Positions 1 through 8,047 of a stretch of DNA of 64,000 bases are shown piece by piece. Position 1 is the first letter of the stretch. Every line of letters starts with the position of its first letter. The translations under genes and the position numbers were made by a program. The stretch is from Actinobacteria bacterium OV320. GTDB taxonomy: Bacteria > Actinomycetota > Actinomycetes > Streptomycetales > Streptomycetaceae. The notes beneath the pieces are model-generated. The model made no database searches. It saw only the letters and a program-made list of their open reading frames with translations, and had not been told where the DNA came from. The stretch covers positions 372,001 through 436,000 of the forward strand of contig LJCX01000025.1 in the NCBI GenBank assembly GCA_001298545.1, given 5' to 3'.

Positions 1-781
1 CGGTCTTGCCGGTGCCCGGCCCGCCCTCGACGTAGGTCACGGAGGCCGCGGGGGCCCGGATCACCAGGTCCTGCTCGGCCTGGATGGAGGCGACGATGTC
101 GCGCATGGTGTGGCTGCGGGCCTGTCCGAGGGCGGCCATCAGGGCGCCGTCGCCGATGACGGGCAGTTCGCCGCCGTCCAGGACCGCCTTCAGCTCAGGA
201 CGCATCAGGTCGTCCTCGACGCCGAGGACGCGACGCCCCTTCGAGCGGATCACCCGGCGCCGTACGACGCGCCCCGGGTCGACGGGGGTCGACCGGTAGA
301 ACGGCGCCGCGGCCGGTGCCCGCCAGTCGATGACCAGCGGGGCGTATTCGGAGTCGAGGACTCCGATACGGCCGATGTGGAGCGTTTCGGCGATGTCGGC
401 GGTGTTGTCCGCGCGGACGGCCCCCTCGGCGGGCTCGACGGCGGTGTAGGCGCCGTCGGGGCCCTTCTTGCCGTCCTTCCCGGCGAGCAGGTCGATCCGC
501 CCGAACAGGAAGTCCTCGAACTCGTTGTTGAGCCGGTTGAGGTGGACGCCGGCGCGGAACACCTGGGCGTCCCTCTCGGCGAGGGCGCCGGGCGTGCCGA
601 CCTGCCCTCGCTTGGCCGCGTCGTGCATCAGGAACTCCGCCTCGTGGATCTTCTCCTCGAGGCGCCGGTACACCCGGTCCAGGTGTTCCTGTTCGATGCC
701 GATCTCTCGGTCCCGCACCGAATCCGGCGCGGTGTGCCGAACCGATCCGACCGCGGTTTCCTGCTGTGCCTGAACGGCCAC
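1..781 (-). CDS. HelD/UvrD-like superfamily 1 helicase, 5' part only
   Basis: Partial gene; the 3' part lies beyond the left edge. The protein opens with a long charged helical N-terminus (AVQAQQETAV, then EIGIEQEHLDRVYRRLEEK), followed by a conserved block with IDWRAPAAAPFYRS, and reaches a Walker A motif, GGPGTGKT, at the window edge. This order is typical of HelD, the helicase-like factor of Gram-positive bacteria that removes stalled RNA polymerase from DNA, and of related UvrD/Rep-like proteins. I chose the GTG at 781 because GAAGGGGG lies just upstream in the right place. It sits 65 bp downstream of the anti-sigma gene on the same strand. The ATPase and helicase motifs beyond Walker A cannot be seen, so HelD against another UvrD-like helicase is not fully settled. 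Confidence 0.85.
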   Translation of the reverse strand, partial: MAVQAQQETAVGSVRHTAPDSVRDREIGIEQEHLDRVYRRLEEKIHEAEFLMHDAAKRGQVGTPGALAERDAQVFRAGVHLNRLNNEFEDFLFGRIDLLAGKDGKKGPDGAYTAVEPAEGAVRADNTADIAETLHIGRIGVLDSEYAPLVIDWRAPAAAPFYRSTPVDPGRVVRRRVIRSKGRRVLGVEDDLMRPELKAVLDGGELPVIGDGALMAALGQARSHTMRDIVASIQAEQDLVIRAPAASVTYVEGGPGTGKT

Positions 782-845
782 CGGGCCCCCTTCTGACGTG
801 CTGGGCAGCCGTCAACCGTACGCGAAGGGGACCCCGTGTAGGAAG

Positions 846-1679
846 TTACGCGTCGATCTGGACGAGCTTCTTGCCGTCGAAGGTCATGACCTCGAAGTGG
901 TCGATCTCGTTGGTCTTGAAGGCGGCGCCGCCCACGACGTAGAGCGGGTTCTTGGCCTGCTCGGTCTTGGCGTTCGCGATGCCGTAGCCCCACTCCGGGA
1001 CCGACCAGGAGGAGACCGTCTCGCGCTCGCCGTTCTTGCCGACGGCGATGAGCGAGCACTTCTCCGGGCCCGTGACGTTCTTCAGCTCGACGCCGATCTC
1101 GGTGCCCCAGGCCTTCTCGCCCATGGCGACGGTCGCGGAGACCTTGGAGGCGGAGTCGGTCGCGGAGACGCGGTCGCTGAGCGTCGCGAAGGTGTCCTTG
1201 GCCGCGTTGGCCGACTTGGTGGAGCTCGCCTCGGTGCTCTTGGTGCCGCTGTCGCCGCCGGTCGCCGCCAGCACGGTGAGCGGGCCGCCGATGATCAGCG
1301 CGGCCGCGGCCGCCACCAGGAAGAACGAGCGGCGGCGCTTGACCGCGCGGCGCTCGGACACCTCGTCGACCAGCCGTTCCGCGAGCCGCGGGCTGGGACG
1401 GGCGGACAGGGACTCCCCGATCGCGGGGGTGCCGGTGCCCGGCAGGTCCGCGAGGGCGGCCAGCATGGGTTCCATGCCGGCGAGCTCGTCGAGCTGCTGG
1501 GCGCACCACTCGCAGCCGGCGAGATGCATCTCGAAAGCGGTTGCTTCGGCGTCGTCGAGAATCCCGAGGGCGTAGGCGCCGACGGTCTCGTGTTCGCTCG
1601 GGCTCGGAGATCCCGTAGATCCCTGCATGGGTCCAGACATACCCGAACCACCTGCTCCGAATCCCCCGTAAACGCTCAT
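846..1679 (-). CDS. rsuA: Zinc anti-sigma factor, RsuA-like
   Basis: A 277-residue membrane anti-sigma factor. The cytoplasmic N-terminus carries the HxxxCxxC zinc-binding signature of ZAS proteins (His52, Cys56, Cys59). A basic stretch (KRRR) precedes a single membrane segment at about residues 118-138, and the rest is an extracytoplasmic domain resembling anti-sigma-K C-terminal domains. The ATG at 1679 overlaps the stop of the sigma factor gene by one base (TGATG), so the two are translationally coupled. By family knowledge it should hold the upstream sigma factor inactive at the membrane until a cell-surface signal releases it. The symbol rests on synteny and on pairing with a SigU-like sigma factor. 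Confidence 0.85.
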   Translation of the reverse strand: MSVYGGFGAGGSGMSGPMQGSTGSPSPSEHETVGAYALGILDDAEATAFEMHLAGCEWCAQQLDELAGMEPMLAALADLPGTGTPAIGESLSARPSPRLAERLVDEVSERRAVKRRRSFFLVAAAAALIIGGPLTVLAATGGDSGTKSTEASSTKSANAAKDTFATLSDRVSATDSASKVSATVAMGEKAWGTEIGVELKNVTGPEKCSLIAVGKNGERETVSSWSVPEWGYGIANAKTEQAKNPLYVVGGAAFKTNEIDHFEVMTFDGKKLVQIDA

Positions 1680-2254
1680 CACGCCGTCACCCCCCGCTCC
1701 TCCAGAGCCAGCTTCATCGACCGCAGGGCATAGAAGACCCGTGAGCGCACGGTGCCGCTGGGTATCCCCAGCGTCTCGGCCGCCTCGTTGACGGTACGCC
1801 CCTTGAAGTACGTCTCGACGAGCACCTCCCGGTGGGCCGGGGTCAGGTCGTCGAGCGCGTCGGACAGCGTCATCAGCCACAGCGCCTTGTCGATCTCGTC
1901 CTCCGCAGGAATGACCTCCAGCGGCGACGGGTCGACCTCCTGCGGCCGGGCCTGCCGGCTGCGGTGGCCGTCGATGACGATGCGGCGTGCGACCGTCACC
2001 AGCCAGGGGCGTACAGATCCGGTCGCACGATTGAGCTGACCGGCGTTCTTCCAGGCACGGATGAGCGTCTCCTGCACGACGTCCTCGGCGCGCTGCCGGT
2101 CTCCGGCAACCAGGCGCAGGACATACGCAAGCAGGGGTCCGGCATGCTCCCGATACAGAGCACGCATCAGCTCCTCGTCAGGTTCCGAGGGCTGGGACAT
2201 GCGATGTCGGGCCCTCGATCCACGTTCATTGGCCACGGCCGCATCCTTGCGCAC
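1679..2254 (-). CDS. sigU: ECF RNA polymerase sigma factor, SigU-like
   Basis: A 191-residue group 4 sigma factor. Region 2 is visible (AGDRQRAEDVVQETLIRAWK) and region 4 has a helix-turn-helix (LTPAHREVLVETYFKGRTVN, then GIPSGTVRSRVFYALRS). No region 3 is present, as expected for ECF factors. I chose the GTG at 2254 because GGAGG sits 5-6 bases upstream; an ATG at 2200 is the alternative and has a poorer ribosome site. The gene is coupled to the anti-sigma gene. In S. coelicolor SigU and RsuA are linked to cell-envelope and differentiation defects when unbalanced; assigning this pair to them rests on family and gene order. Confidence 0.87.
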   Translation of the reverse strand: MRKDAAVANERGSRARHRMSQPSEPDEELMRALYREHAGPLLAYVLRLVAGDRQRAEDVVQETLIRAWKNAGQLNRATGSVRPWLVTVARRIVIDGHRSRQARPQEVDPSPLEVIPAEDEIDKALWLMTLSDALDDLTPAHREVLVETYFKGRTVNEAAETLGIPSGTVRSRVFYALRSMKLALEERGVTA

Positions 2255-2362
2255 GCCCACCTCCGGTGTCCGGGGGATCCCCCAGTCGGTCGCTCGACGA
2301 CGGGTACGCAAGCGGGGTGTTGAGCGTTCAAACCGAGGAGACACTTTTCTTCGGGGTGTCAT

Positions 2363-2390
2363 GACGAGCGGGGACATGGCGGCACATTCC
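2363..2390 (-). promoter_or_regulatory. Possible ECF-type promoter upstream of the sigma gene
   Basis: On the minus strand GGAAT (2390-2386) is followed after 17 bases by CTCGTC (2368-2363), about 110 bases before the sigU start. GGAAC/T with a CGTC-like -10 is the general form of ECF promoters, and such genes are often self-regulated. The match is by eye only. The rest of the 280-bp gap to the CGNR gene is comparatively AT-rich and shows nothing else I can name. Confidence 0.28.
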
Positions 2391-2535
2391 CACCGCTTTT
2401 TCTTTACGTTTTCGCCACATCGACAAGATCGCGGCGACTGCCCGGCGCGCGGCCCGGGTAAACGGCGTGTAATCGAAATCACTTCGACAGTCGGTCGGCG
2501 GCACCTCTACGAAAGCCGCATACCCGGCACGGGAG

Positions 2536-3111
2536 TTACGTCCGCGAGGCGAGCGCCGCCCGCCGACGGTGCCGCGCCACCCGCTCCCGGTTCCCGCAGA
2601 CCTCACTGGAACACCAACGGCGCCGACGCCCCCGGGACATGTCGACATAGACGATCGGGCAGTTGTCCCCCGCGCACTGCCGCAGCCCCGCCCGGGCGAC
2701 GGGATCGGTGAGCAGCTCCACCGCGTCCCGGGCCACGGCGGCCAGCAGCGCGACACACGCCGGCGGTCCGGCCAACACGCGCACGAGCCCACCGTCTTCG
2801 CCGCGCACGGCACGCGGGGCCGGGGGAACGGCCCGGGCGGCGTCGTTGACGCGGGCCAGGGCGAGGTCGTACGACCCGACTTCGTGCCGGTTGAGCCACC
2901 CGTGCACCAACTGTCCGGTGTTGCGACGCAGTTCGCGGAAGGCGGGCGGCCAGGAGGCGTCGGCATGGGTCAGCGGGGTGTCCGGCGGGACGAGTCCACA
3001 GCCGCGGATCCACGCACACAACGGCGCGACGGCGTCGAGCCGTTCGAGGGGATGCGCGGTCGCGAGCAGGTCGAGACAGATCCGCCCGGCGTCGAACCGG
3101 AGCTCGTCCAT
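2536..3111 (-). CDS. CGNR zinc-finger regulator with ABATE domain
   Basis: A 191-residue protein. The N-terminal ABATE-type domain has its usual opening (FDAGRICLDLLATA), and the C-terminal zinc finger carries Cys146, Cys151, Cys167 and Cys172 in the pattern CxxxxC-x15-CxxxxCGNR, followed by a basic tail (RERVARHRRR) suited to nucleic acid contact. Proteins of this type are presumed stress-related transcription regulators; the target is unknown. I chose the ATG at 3111, which places the conserved MDELRFDAGR at the start, although the ribosome site is weak. It stands alone between the nnaR and sigU genes on the same strand. Confidence 0.85.
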   Translation of the reverse strand: MDELRFDAGRICLDLLATAHPLERLDAVAPLCAWIRGCGLVPPDTPLTHADASWPPAFRELRRNTGQLVHGWLNRHEVGSYDLALARVNDAARAVPPAPRAVRGEDGGLVRVLAGPPACVALLAAVARDAVELLTDPVARAGLRQCAGDNCPIVYVDMSRGRRRRWCSSEVCGNRERVARHRRRAALASRT

Positions 3112-3187
3112 GCGCGTGTCACCGCCAACCGAGGGGCACTGCTCGGGAATCCGTCCCTTCACAGTGCCAGCGCCGGGTGCCAATCAC

Positions 3188-3257
3188 CAGCCCGCCCGGC
3201 GATTGAGGACGAGGCCCTTCCGAGGCCGAAGCGGGTGCCCGGGGGCGGCAGCCCCCG
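3188..3257. repeat. Dispersed Streptomyces intergenic repeat, copy 1
   Basis: A 70-bp element beginning CAGCCCGCCCGGCGATTGAG, then GGACGAGG, and ending in the hairpin-forming GGGGGCGGCAGCCCCC. A near-identical copy lies at 28029-28099. Elements of this form are scattered between genes in many Streptomyces genomes. Here it sits downstream of nnaR and may act as a transcription terminator or transcript-end stabiliser. Confidence 0.8.
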
Positions 3258-3304
3258 GTGACGCGGCTCCTGGCCGGACCGGCTCCGGTGCCGGTACAGC
3301 CCGC

Positions 3305-4480
3305 CTACTCGTCGGCGTACTTCGCGTCCGCGGCCGGGTCCAGCGCCAGCCGGTACCCCCGCTTCACCACCGTCTGGATCAACTTCGGCGCCCCGAGGGC
3401 CGTCCGCAGCCGGGCCATCGCCGTCTCGACGGCGTGCTCGTCCCGCCCGGCACCGGGCAACGCCCGCAGCAGATCGGAGCGCGGCACGACCCACCCCGGC
3501 CGCCGGGACAGCGCCCGCAGCAAGGACATTCCCGCCGGTGGCACCGGTTTCAGACTCCCGTCCACCAGCACCGCGTGGCCCCGGATCTCCACCCGGTACC
3601 CGGCGATCGGCAGCGCCCGGGCCCGCGACGGCAGCTCCTGGCACAGCAGTTGCACGAGCGGCCCGAGCCGGAACCGCTCCGGCTGGACGGTGTCCACGCC
3701 GTGCCCCTGGAGCGGCAGCGCGGTGACCGGACCGACGCAGGCGGGCAGCACATCGTGGGCGAGGGCGGCGAGCAGCTCGGGCAGCAGGCCGCGTTCCTCC
3801 GCGCGCGACAGCAGGGACGCGGCGGCGGGCGCGGAGGTGAAGGTGATCGCGTCCAGTCCGCGGGAGACGGCCGCGTCGAGGAGCCGGTCGAGCGGCGAGA
3901 TGTCCTCCGGCGGCATCCACCGGTAGACGGGCACCCCCACGACCTCGGCGCCCGCGACCCGCAGCGACTCCACGAACCCGGGCAGCGGCTCGCCGTGCAG
4001 CTGGACGGCGACCCGGCGCCCGTCGACGCCCTCCTCCAGGAGCCGGTCGAGCACCTCGGCCATGGACTCGCTGGACGGCGACCAGTTCTCCGTCAGCCCG
4101 GCGGCCCGCACGGCACCCTTGACCTTGGGGCCGCGGGCCAGCAGCTCGACGCCGCCCAGCTTGTCGAGCAGTTGCTCGCCGAGCCCCCAGCCGTCGGCGG
4201 CCTCGATCCAGCCGCGGAAGCCGATGGCCGTGGTGGCGACCACGACGTCCGGCACCTGGTCGATGAGTTCCTTCGTGGCGGCGAGCAGCTCACCGTCGTC
4301 GGCGAGCGGCACGATCCGCAGGGCGGGCGCGTGCAGCACCGCGGCCCCACGCCGCTGGAGCAGCGCGCTGAGCTCCTCGGCCCGGCGCGCGGCCGTCACG
4401 CCCACGGTGAAACCCGCGAGGGGACCGTGCTCGACGGCGCCCTGAGGGCCGGCATCGGATCGCTGCTGTTGCTCGTACAT
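3305..4480 (-). CDS. nnaR: Uroporphyrinogen-III synthase-like/HTH regulator NnaR
   Basis: A 391-residue fusion. The N-terminal two thirds match the bilobed uroporphyrinogen-III synthase (HemD) fold, with FTVGVTAARRAEELSALLQR near the start. The C-terminal 100 residues are an OmpR/PhoB-type winged helix ending in LIQTVVKRGYRLALDP. The architecture and its place next to narK match NnaR, the Streptomyces regulator that assists GlnR at nitrate and nitrite assimilation genes; the HemD part suggests a link with siroheme, the cofactor of nitrite reductase. The ATG at 4480 gives MYEQQQRSDAG; the ribosome site is weak. Whether the HemD part is catalytic or only a sensor cannot be decided from sequence. 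Confidence 0.88.
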   Translation of the reverse strand: MYEQQQRSDAGPQGAVEHGPLAGFTVGVTAARRAEELSALLQRRGAAVLHAPALRIVPLADDGELLAATKELIDQVPDVVVATTAIGFRGWIEAADGWGLGEQLLDKLGGVELLARGPKVKGAVRAAGLTENWSPSSESMAEVLDRLLEEGVDGRRVAVQLHGEPLPGFVESLRVAGAEVVGVPVYRWMPPEDISPLDRLLDAAVSRGLDAITFTSAPAAASLLSRAEERGLLPELLAALAHDVLPACVGPVTALPLQGHGVDTVQPERFRLGPLVQLLCQELPSRARALPIAGYRVEIRGHAVLVDGSLKPVPPAGMSLLRALSRRPGWVVPRSDLLRALPGAGRDEHAVETAMARLRTALGAPKLIQTVVKRGYRLALDPAADAKYADE

Positions 4481-4522
4481 AACTCTCGTCCCGCTCGGGT
4501 CCCGTTTGCACCTACATGCCGA

Positions 4523-4552
4523 CGAGCCTGTCAACGGTGCGTGACAGGCTCG
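4523..4552 (-). terminator. Inverted repeat between narK and nnaR
   Basis: Perfect 11-bp arms CGAGCCTGTCA (4523-4533) and TGACAGGCTCG (4542-4552) around an 8-base loop. It lies 28 bases beyond the narK stop and 43 bases before the nnaR start. There is no U-run, so it may be a factor-assisted terminator of narK or an operator; the sequence does not decide. Confidence 0.5.
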
Positions 4553-4579
4553 GTTCGGCCACGTGTCGCCGGTGTTACG

Positions 4580-5974
4580 TCACACCTCGGCGTAGCTGAG
4601 CTGCTGCTTCGCCTCGGAAGCGGTGCTTCCTGCCGTGATCCTGCCGGACGGGCGGCGAAGGTATACGGCCCAGGTGACCCCGAAGCAGGCCGCGTAGAAG
4701 GCGAGGAAGGCGACGAAAGCGCCGGTCCCGGAACCGTAGGACAGGAAGGACTGCCGGAAGGCCAGGTTGATGGCGACACCGCCGAGCGCGCCGACCGCGC
4801 CGATCAGGCCCATGGACGCACCGGAGAGACGCCGGCCGTAGGCGGCCGCCTCCTCGCCCTGAAGCCCCTTGGCCACGGCCTTCGCCTGGAAGATGCCGGG
4901 GATCATCTTGTACGTCGACCCGTTGCCGAGGCCGCTGAGCACGAACAGCACCACGAAGACGGAGACGAAGAGCGGCAGCGACTTCTGCATGCTGGCGAAG
5001 ACCAGGACGGCGGTGGCGGCGGCCATGCCGACGTAGTTGTACAGGGTGATGCGGGCACCGCCGTAGCGGTCGGCGAGCCAGCCGCCGACGGGACGGATGA
5101 GGGAGCCGAGCAGCGGGCCGATGAAGGTGAGGTAGGCCGCCTGCAGGGGCGTCCGGCCGAACTGGTTCGTCAGGACCTGCCCGAAGGCGAAGCTGTAGCC
5201 GATGAACGACCCGAAGGTGCCGACGTAGAGGAAGGACATGATCCAGGTGTGCACGTCCTTCGCGGAGTCGATCGCCGCGCCCGTGTCGTTCTTCACGGAG
5301 GCCAGGTTGTCCATGTACAGCGCGGCCAGGGTGGCGGCGATGACGATGAGCGGGATGTAGATCCCCAGCAGCACGCGCGGCCCGCCGCTGGCGCCGATGA
5401 CGGCGAGGGCGATCAGCTGGATCACCGGCACGCCGATGTTGCCGCCGCCCGCGTTGAGCCCGAGCGCCCACCCCTTCTTACGGAGCGGGAAGAAGGCGTT
5501 GATGTTGGTCATGGAGGAGGCGAAGTTGCCGCCGCCGATGCCCGCGAGCAGACCGACCAGCAGGAACGTGTTGAACGAGGTCCCCGGGTCCATCACCGTG
5601 AACGCGGCGATCGTGGGGATCAGCAGCAGCCCGGCCGAGATGATCGTCCAGTTCCGGCCGCCGAAGACCGCGACGGCGAAGGTGTAGGGCACCCGCACGA
5701 CCGCCCCGACCAGCGTCACCATCGACGTCAGCAGGAACTTGTCGGCCGGGGTGAGGCCGTACTCCGGGCCCATGAAGAGCACCAGCACGGACCACATCGT
5801 CCAGATCGAGAACCCGATGTGCTCGGAGAGGACGGAGAAGAGGAGGTTGCGACGGGCGATCTTCTCGCCCTTCTCGTTCCAGAAGGCCTCGTTCTCCGGG
5901 TCCCACTCCTCGATCCAGTGGCTCCCCTTCTTCGTGGGGGGCGGGGATGCGGGGGCTGTAGTCGGGGCTGTCAT
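4580..5974 (-). CDS. narK: NarK-type nitrate/nitrite transporter (MFS)
   Basis: A 464-residue polytopic protein of the NNP branch of the major facilitator superfamily. It has the nitrate signature region GLLAGIGGGNFASSMTNINA and a related glycine-rich run later (GLNAGGGNIGVPVIQ), with about twelve hydrophobic segments. The start at 5974 has an excellent ribosome site (GGAGG five bases upstream). It should import nitrate or export nitrite across the membrane. It precedes nnaR on the same strand, and a GlnR-like box lies about 100 bases upstream of its start, so nitrogen control is likely. Confidence 0.92.
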   Translation of the reverse strand: MTAPTTAPASPPPTKKGSHWIEEWDPENEAFWNEKGEKIARRNLLFSVLSEHIGFSIWTMWSVLVLFMGPEYGLTPADKFLLTSMVTLVGAVVRVPYTFAVAVFGGRNWTIISAGLLLIPTIAAFTVMDPGTSFNTFLLVGLLAGIGGGNFASSMTNINAFFPLRKKGWALGLNAGGGNIGVPVIQLIALAVIGASGGPRVLLGIYIPLIVIAATLAALYMDNLASVKNDTGAAIDSAKDVHTWIMSFLYVGTFGSFIGYSFAFGQVLTNQFGRTPLQAAYLTFIGPLLGSLIRPVGGWLADRYGGARITLYNYVGMAAATAVLVFASMQKSLPLFVSVFVVLFVLSGLGNGSTYKMIPGIFQAKAVAKGLQGEEAAAYGRRLSGASMGLIGAVGALGGVAINLAFRQSFLSYGSGTGAFVAFLAFYAACFGVTWAVYLRRPSGRITAGSTASEAKQQLSYAEV

Positions 5975-6072
5975 GACGCCTCCACGGTGCTCCGGGGCTG
6001 GGGTGGTTCGGGGGGATGAGCGGTGATGAGTCCCGAAGGTAGGGAGGGCGCGTTTCCACGCTGTGGCTGTGG

Positions 6073-6088
6073 GTGACCGGAAAGGAAC
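6073..6088. promoter_or_regulatory. GlnR-type box upstream of narK
   Basis: GTGAC-n6-GGAAC on the plus strand matches the published form of actinobacterial GlnR half-site pairs (GTnAC-n6-GAAAC). A weaker second CTCAC follows at the expected 6-base step. It lies about 100 bases upstream of narK, a known GlnR/NnaR-controlled gene in Streptomyces. Matched by eye. Confidence 0.55.
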
Positions 6089-6138
6089 GTTGCTCTCACC
6101 TTGCGCGGAGGGCCGGTGAGAGGTTACGCGTACCCGAA

Positions 6139-6175
6139 GCGCCCCCACCCCCGGCCGAACCGGGGGTGGGGGCGC
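6139..6175 (-). terminator. Strong GC hairpin downstream of the metallophosphoesterase
   Basis: Perfect 16-bp arms GCGCCCCCACCCCCGG and CCGGGGGTGGGGGCGC around CCGAA, starting 40 bases beyond the stop codon at 6215. No U-tract, as is common for Streptomyces terminators. Confidence 0.75.
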
Positions 6176-6214
6176 ATCCGTCGAGGCCAGCGGGGCCCTT
6201 CGACGGCAGACGAA

Positions 6215-7756
6215 TCAATGGCAGACGAACTCCTTGTTGGCGGTGCTCCCGCTCAATGTGCAGGTCTGGCCGCGGACCGCACCGGCCGGGTCGTGAGCGG
6301 TGAGGTCCCAGGTCCCGGCGTTGCGGCTCAGTGCCGCGTACCCGAAGACGCCTCCTTGGGTGACGGAGTGATTGACGGCCTGCAGCGGCATCCCGATCGT
6401 CTTCCCGATGACGCCGGCATCGTTCGGCCCCTGCTCCAGGGGGGCTCCCCCGGAGAAGCCCACCGTCACCTGCGGTGGCCGCGTGGTGTTGAAATCGATC
6501 ATCTGGTAGAGGTGCGCATGGCCCGAGACCACCATGCGGATGTTGTCCGCCAGCCGCCCCAGGGTCGTCCCGGCGACGGCCCTTTGCAGGACCGGAGTGA
6601 ACGTCTCCAGCGTTGGGGCGATGGATCTCACCATCCACACGGGCTTGTGGGTGACGACGAAGTAGTCGTGGCCGGTCTGCTGCGCCGCGGTCTGGTTCAC
6701 GGTTTCGAACTGCCGGGTGTAGATCGCCCTCTGCGTGACGCTTCCGCTGTCGGCCGGGTCGGCGAACGAGGAGTCCACGTTCAGGAGGTGCAGGACGCCT
6801 GCGTTGATCTCCACCGGATCGGGATAGACGGAGCACGATCCGTTGGCTCTGAGTTCGTCGGCGAGGTAGCGGAACCACGCGGCCCCCGCGCCGCCCGTCG
6901 CGGGTAGGGTGCGGCAGTCCTCGTGGTTGCCCCGCGTCAACACGACCGGCGCCACGGTCAGCAGTTTCTCCGCCGGCCTGAAGAAGTCGGCGACCACACA
7001 GGCCCAGGTGAATCTGTCCGCCGAGGTCGTGCAGCCCGGATTCGCCGCCTTGTCGTTGGCCTGAGCCGGGTCGTCACGGTAGAGGTAGTCGCCGACATGG
7101 ATCACGAGGTCCGGTTGCGTCACCATGGCCGCGTTGGTCGCGATCTGCTGGAACGGCCAGCCGGTCTGGTGGTCGGCGCAGTCCTGGTTGGGACCCGCCG
7201 TCGTGACGCGGCACCCCGAGTCACCGATGACGCCGATGGTGCCGGGACGGGTGTTCGCGGTCCAGTTCGGCAGGGGAAGCTCACGGTCCGCGGGGTGCAG
7301 CACGGCCGCGGCGATCGTCGTCTGCGCGAGCACCGCGTTGTAGGCCCCGAGGGGCACGACCAACTCGCACACCGTGGTGGGAAACTGCGGCGGCGCGGGA
7401 CGGCTCAGCAGCCCCATCGGGTAGGCGGTCCGCACGGTGCCCATGGTGTACCGCACGGAGGGGCACGTACCGGAGGTGTCGGTGGTCACATAGCGGATCT
7501 CGGTACCCCGGCTGGTCAGCTGGGTCCATGCCCATGCCTCGCCGTTGGGGTTACCGGTCCCTGGTGGTGGAGGGGTCGGCCCCGGCGGCTTCGGGCCTTC
7601 ACCGTAGGGCGGGGGTGTCCCTGGCGGAGGGCTCGACCCCGGCGGCTTCGGCCCTCCGCCGTCGGACGCGGTCCCCGCGAGGGCCGTCCCGACCGAGAGC
7701 GCCGCGGTCAGCACACCCGCCATGGCCACAACGATGGTCCGGCGCATCCTGCTCAC
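6215..7756 (-). CDS. Secreted metallophosphoesterase with Pro/Gly-rich N-terminus
   Basis: A 513-residue exported protein. Residues 1-28 form a signal peptide (TIVVAMAGVLTAALSVGTALA). Residues 33-68 are a Pro/Gly-rich linker with two similar halves, each containing GPKPPG. The calcineurin-like catalytic motifs follow: GDSG at 178-181, HVGDYLYR at 220-227, GNHED at 276-280, then VTHKPVW and SGHAHLY. It should hydrolyse phosphomonoesters or diesters outside the cell with two metal ions; the natural substrate is unknown. The start is ambiguous: GTG at 7756 or ATG at 7747, with GGAGG lying too close to the first and rather far from the second. It appears to be transcribed alone. Confidence 0.85.
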   Translation of the reverse strand: MSRMRRTIVVAMAGVLTAALSVGTALAGTASDGGGPKPPGSSPPPGTPPPYGEGPKPPGPTPPPPGTGNPNGEAWAWTQLTSRGTEIRYVTTDTSGTCPSVRYTMGTVRTAYPMGLLSRPAPPQFPTTVCELVVPLGAYNAVLAQTTIAAAVLHPADRELPLPNWTANTRPGTIGVIGDSGCRVTTAGPNQDCADHQTGWPFQQIATNAAMVTQPDLVIHVGDYLYRDDPAQANDKAANPGCTTSADRFTWACVVADFFRPAEKLLTVAPVVLTRGNHEDCRTLPATGGAGAAWFRYLADELRANGSCSVYPDPVEINAGVLHLLNVDSSFADPADSGSVTQRAIYTRQFETVNQTAAQQTGHDYFVVTHKPVWMVRSIAPTLETFTPVLQRAVAGTTLGRLADNIRMVVSGHAHLYQMIDFNTTRPPQVTVGFSGGAPLEQGPNDAGVIGKTIGMPLQAVNHSVTQGGVFGYAALSRNAGTWDLTAHDPAGAVRGQTCTLSGSTANKEFVCH

Positions 7757-7862
7757 GTTCCTCCATCCCGAAACCCTGGACTCAGCCCGTCCGATCGACG
7801 GGCATACCGGGCCATACTCACCAGGGCTTCGGAGGGCCGCACCCCGAACCGGGCGAACGGCC

Positions 7863-7922
7863 TACGGCGGCGCACGGCGGCATACGGCGACATACGGCGG
7901 CGTGCAGCGCCGTACGGAGGCG
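7863..7922. repeat. 10-bp direct repeat array
   Basis: Six consecutive 10-mers: TACGGCGGCG, CACGGCGGCA, TACGGCGACA, TACGGCGGCG, TGCAGCGCCG, TACGGAGGCG. The 10-bp period equals about one helical turn. It lies in the gap upstream of the metallophosphoesterase and downstream of the acyltransferase. Confidence 0.75.
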
Positions 7923-7957
7923 CACACGGGGTCCGGTTCGGGGGGCGAAGGTGCCGT

Positions 7958-8047
7958 TCAGGACAGGTATGTTCACAACCGGTGTAATCAGGACCGGTGT
8001 AATCAGGACCGGTGTATTCAGGGCCGGTGCGTTCAGGACCGGTGGGT
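7958..8047. repeat. 15-bp tandem repeat array running into the acyltransferase stop codon
   Basis: Six consecutive 15-mers of the form TCAGGACCGGTGTAA with small changes, at 7958, 7973, 7988, 8003, 8018 and 8033. The last copy contains the TGA stop of the acyltransferase gene and its final codons. Each copy carries the same TCA trinucleotide (TGA on the minus strand). Confidence 0.85.

Noticed and set aside
2663..6019. A 1118-codon plus-strand frame opposite the CGNR, nnaR and narK genes
   Set aside because: It crosses three recognised minus-strand genes and their gaps and has no domain; it is an antisense artefact of GC bias.
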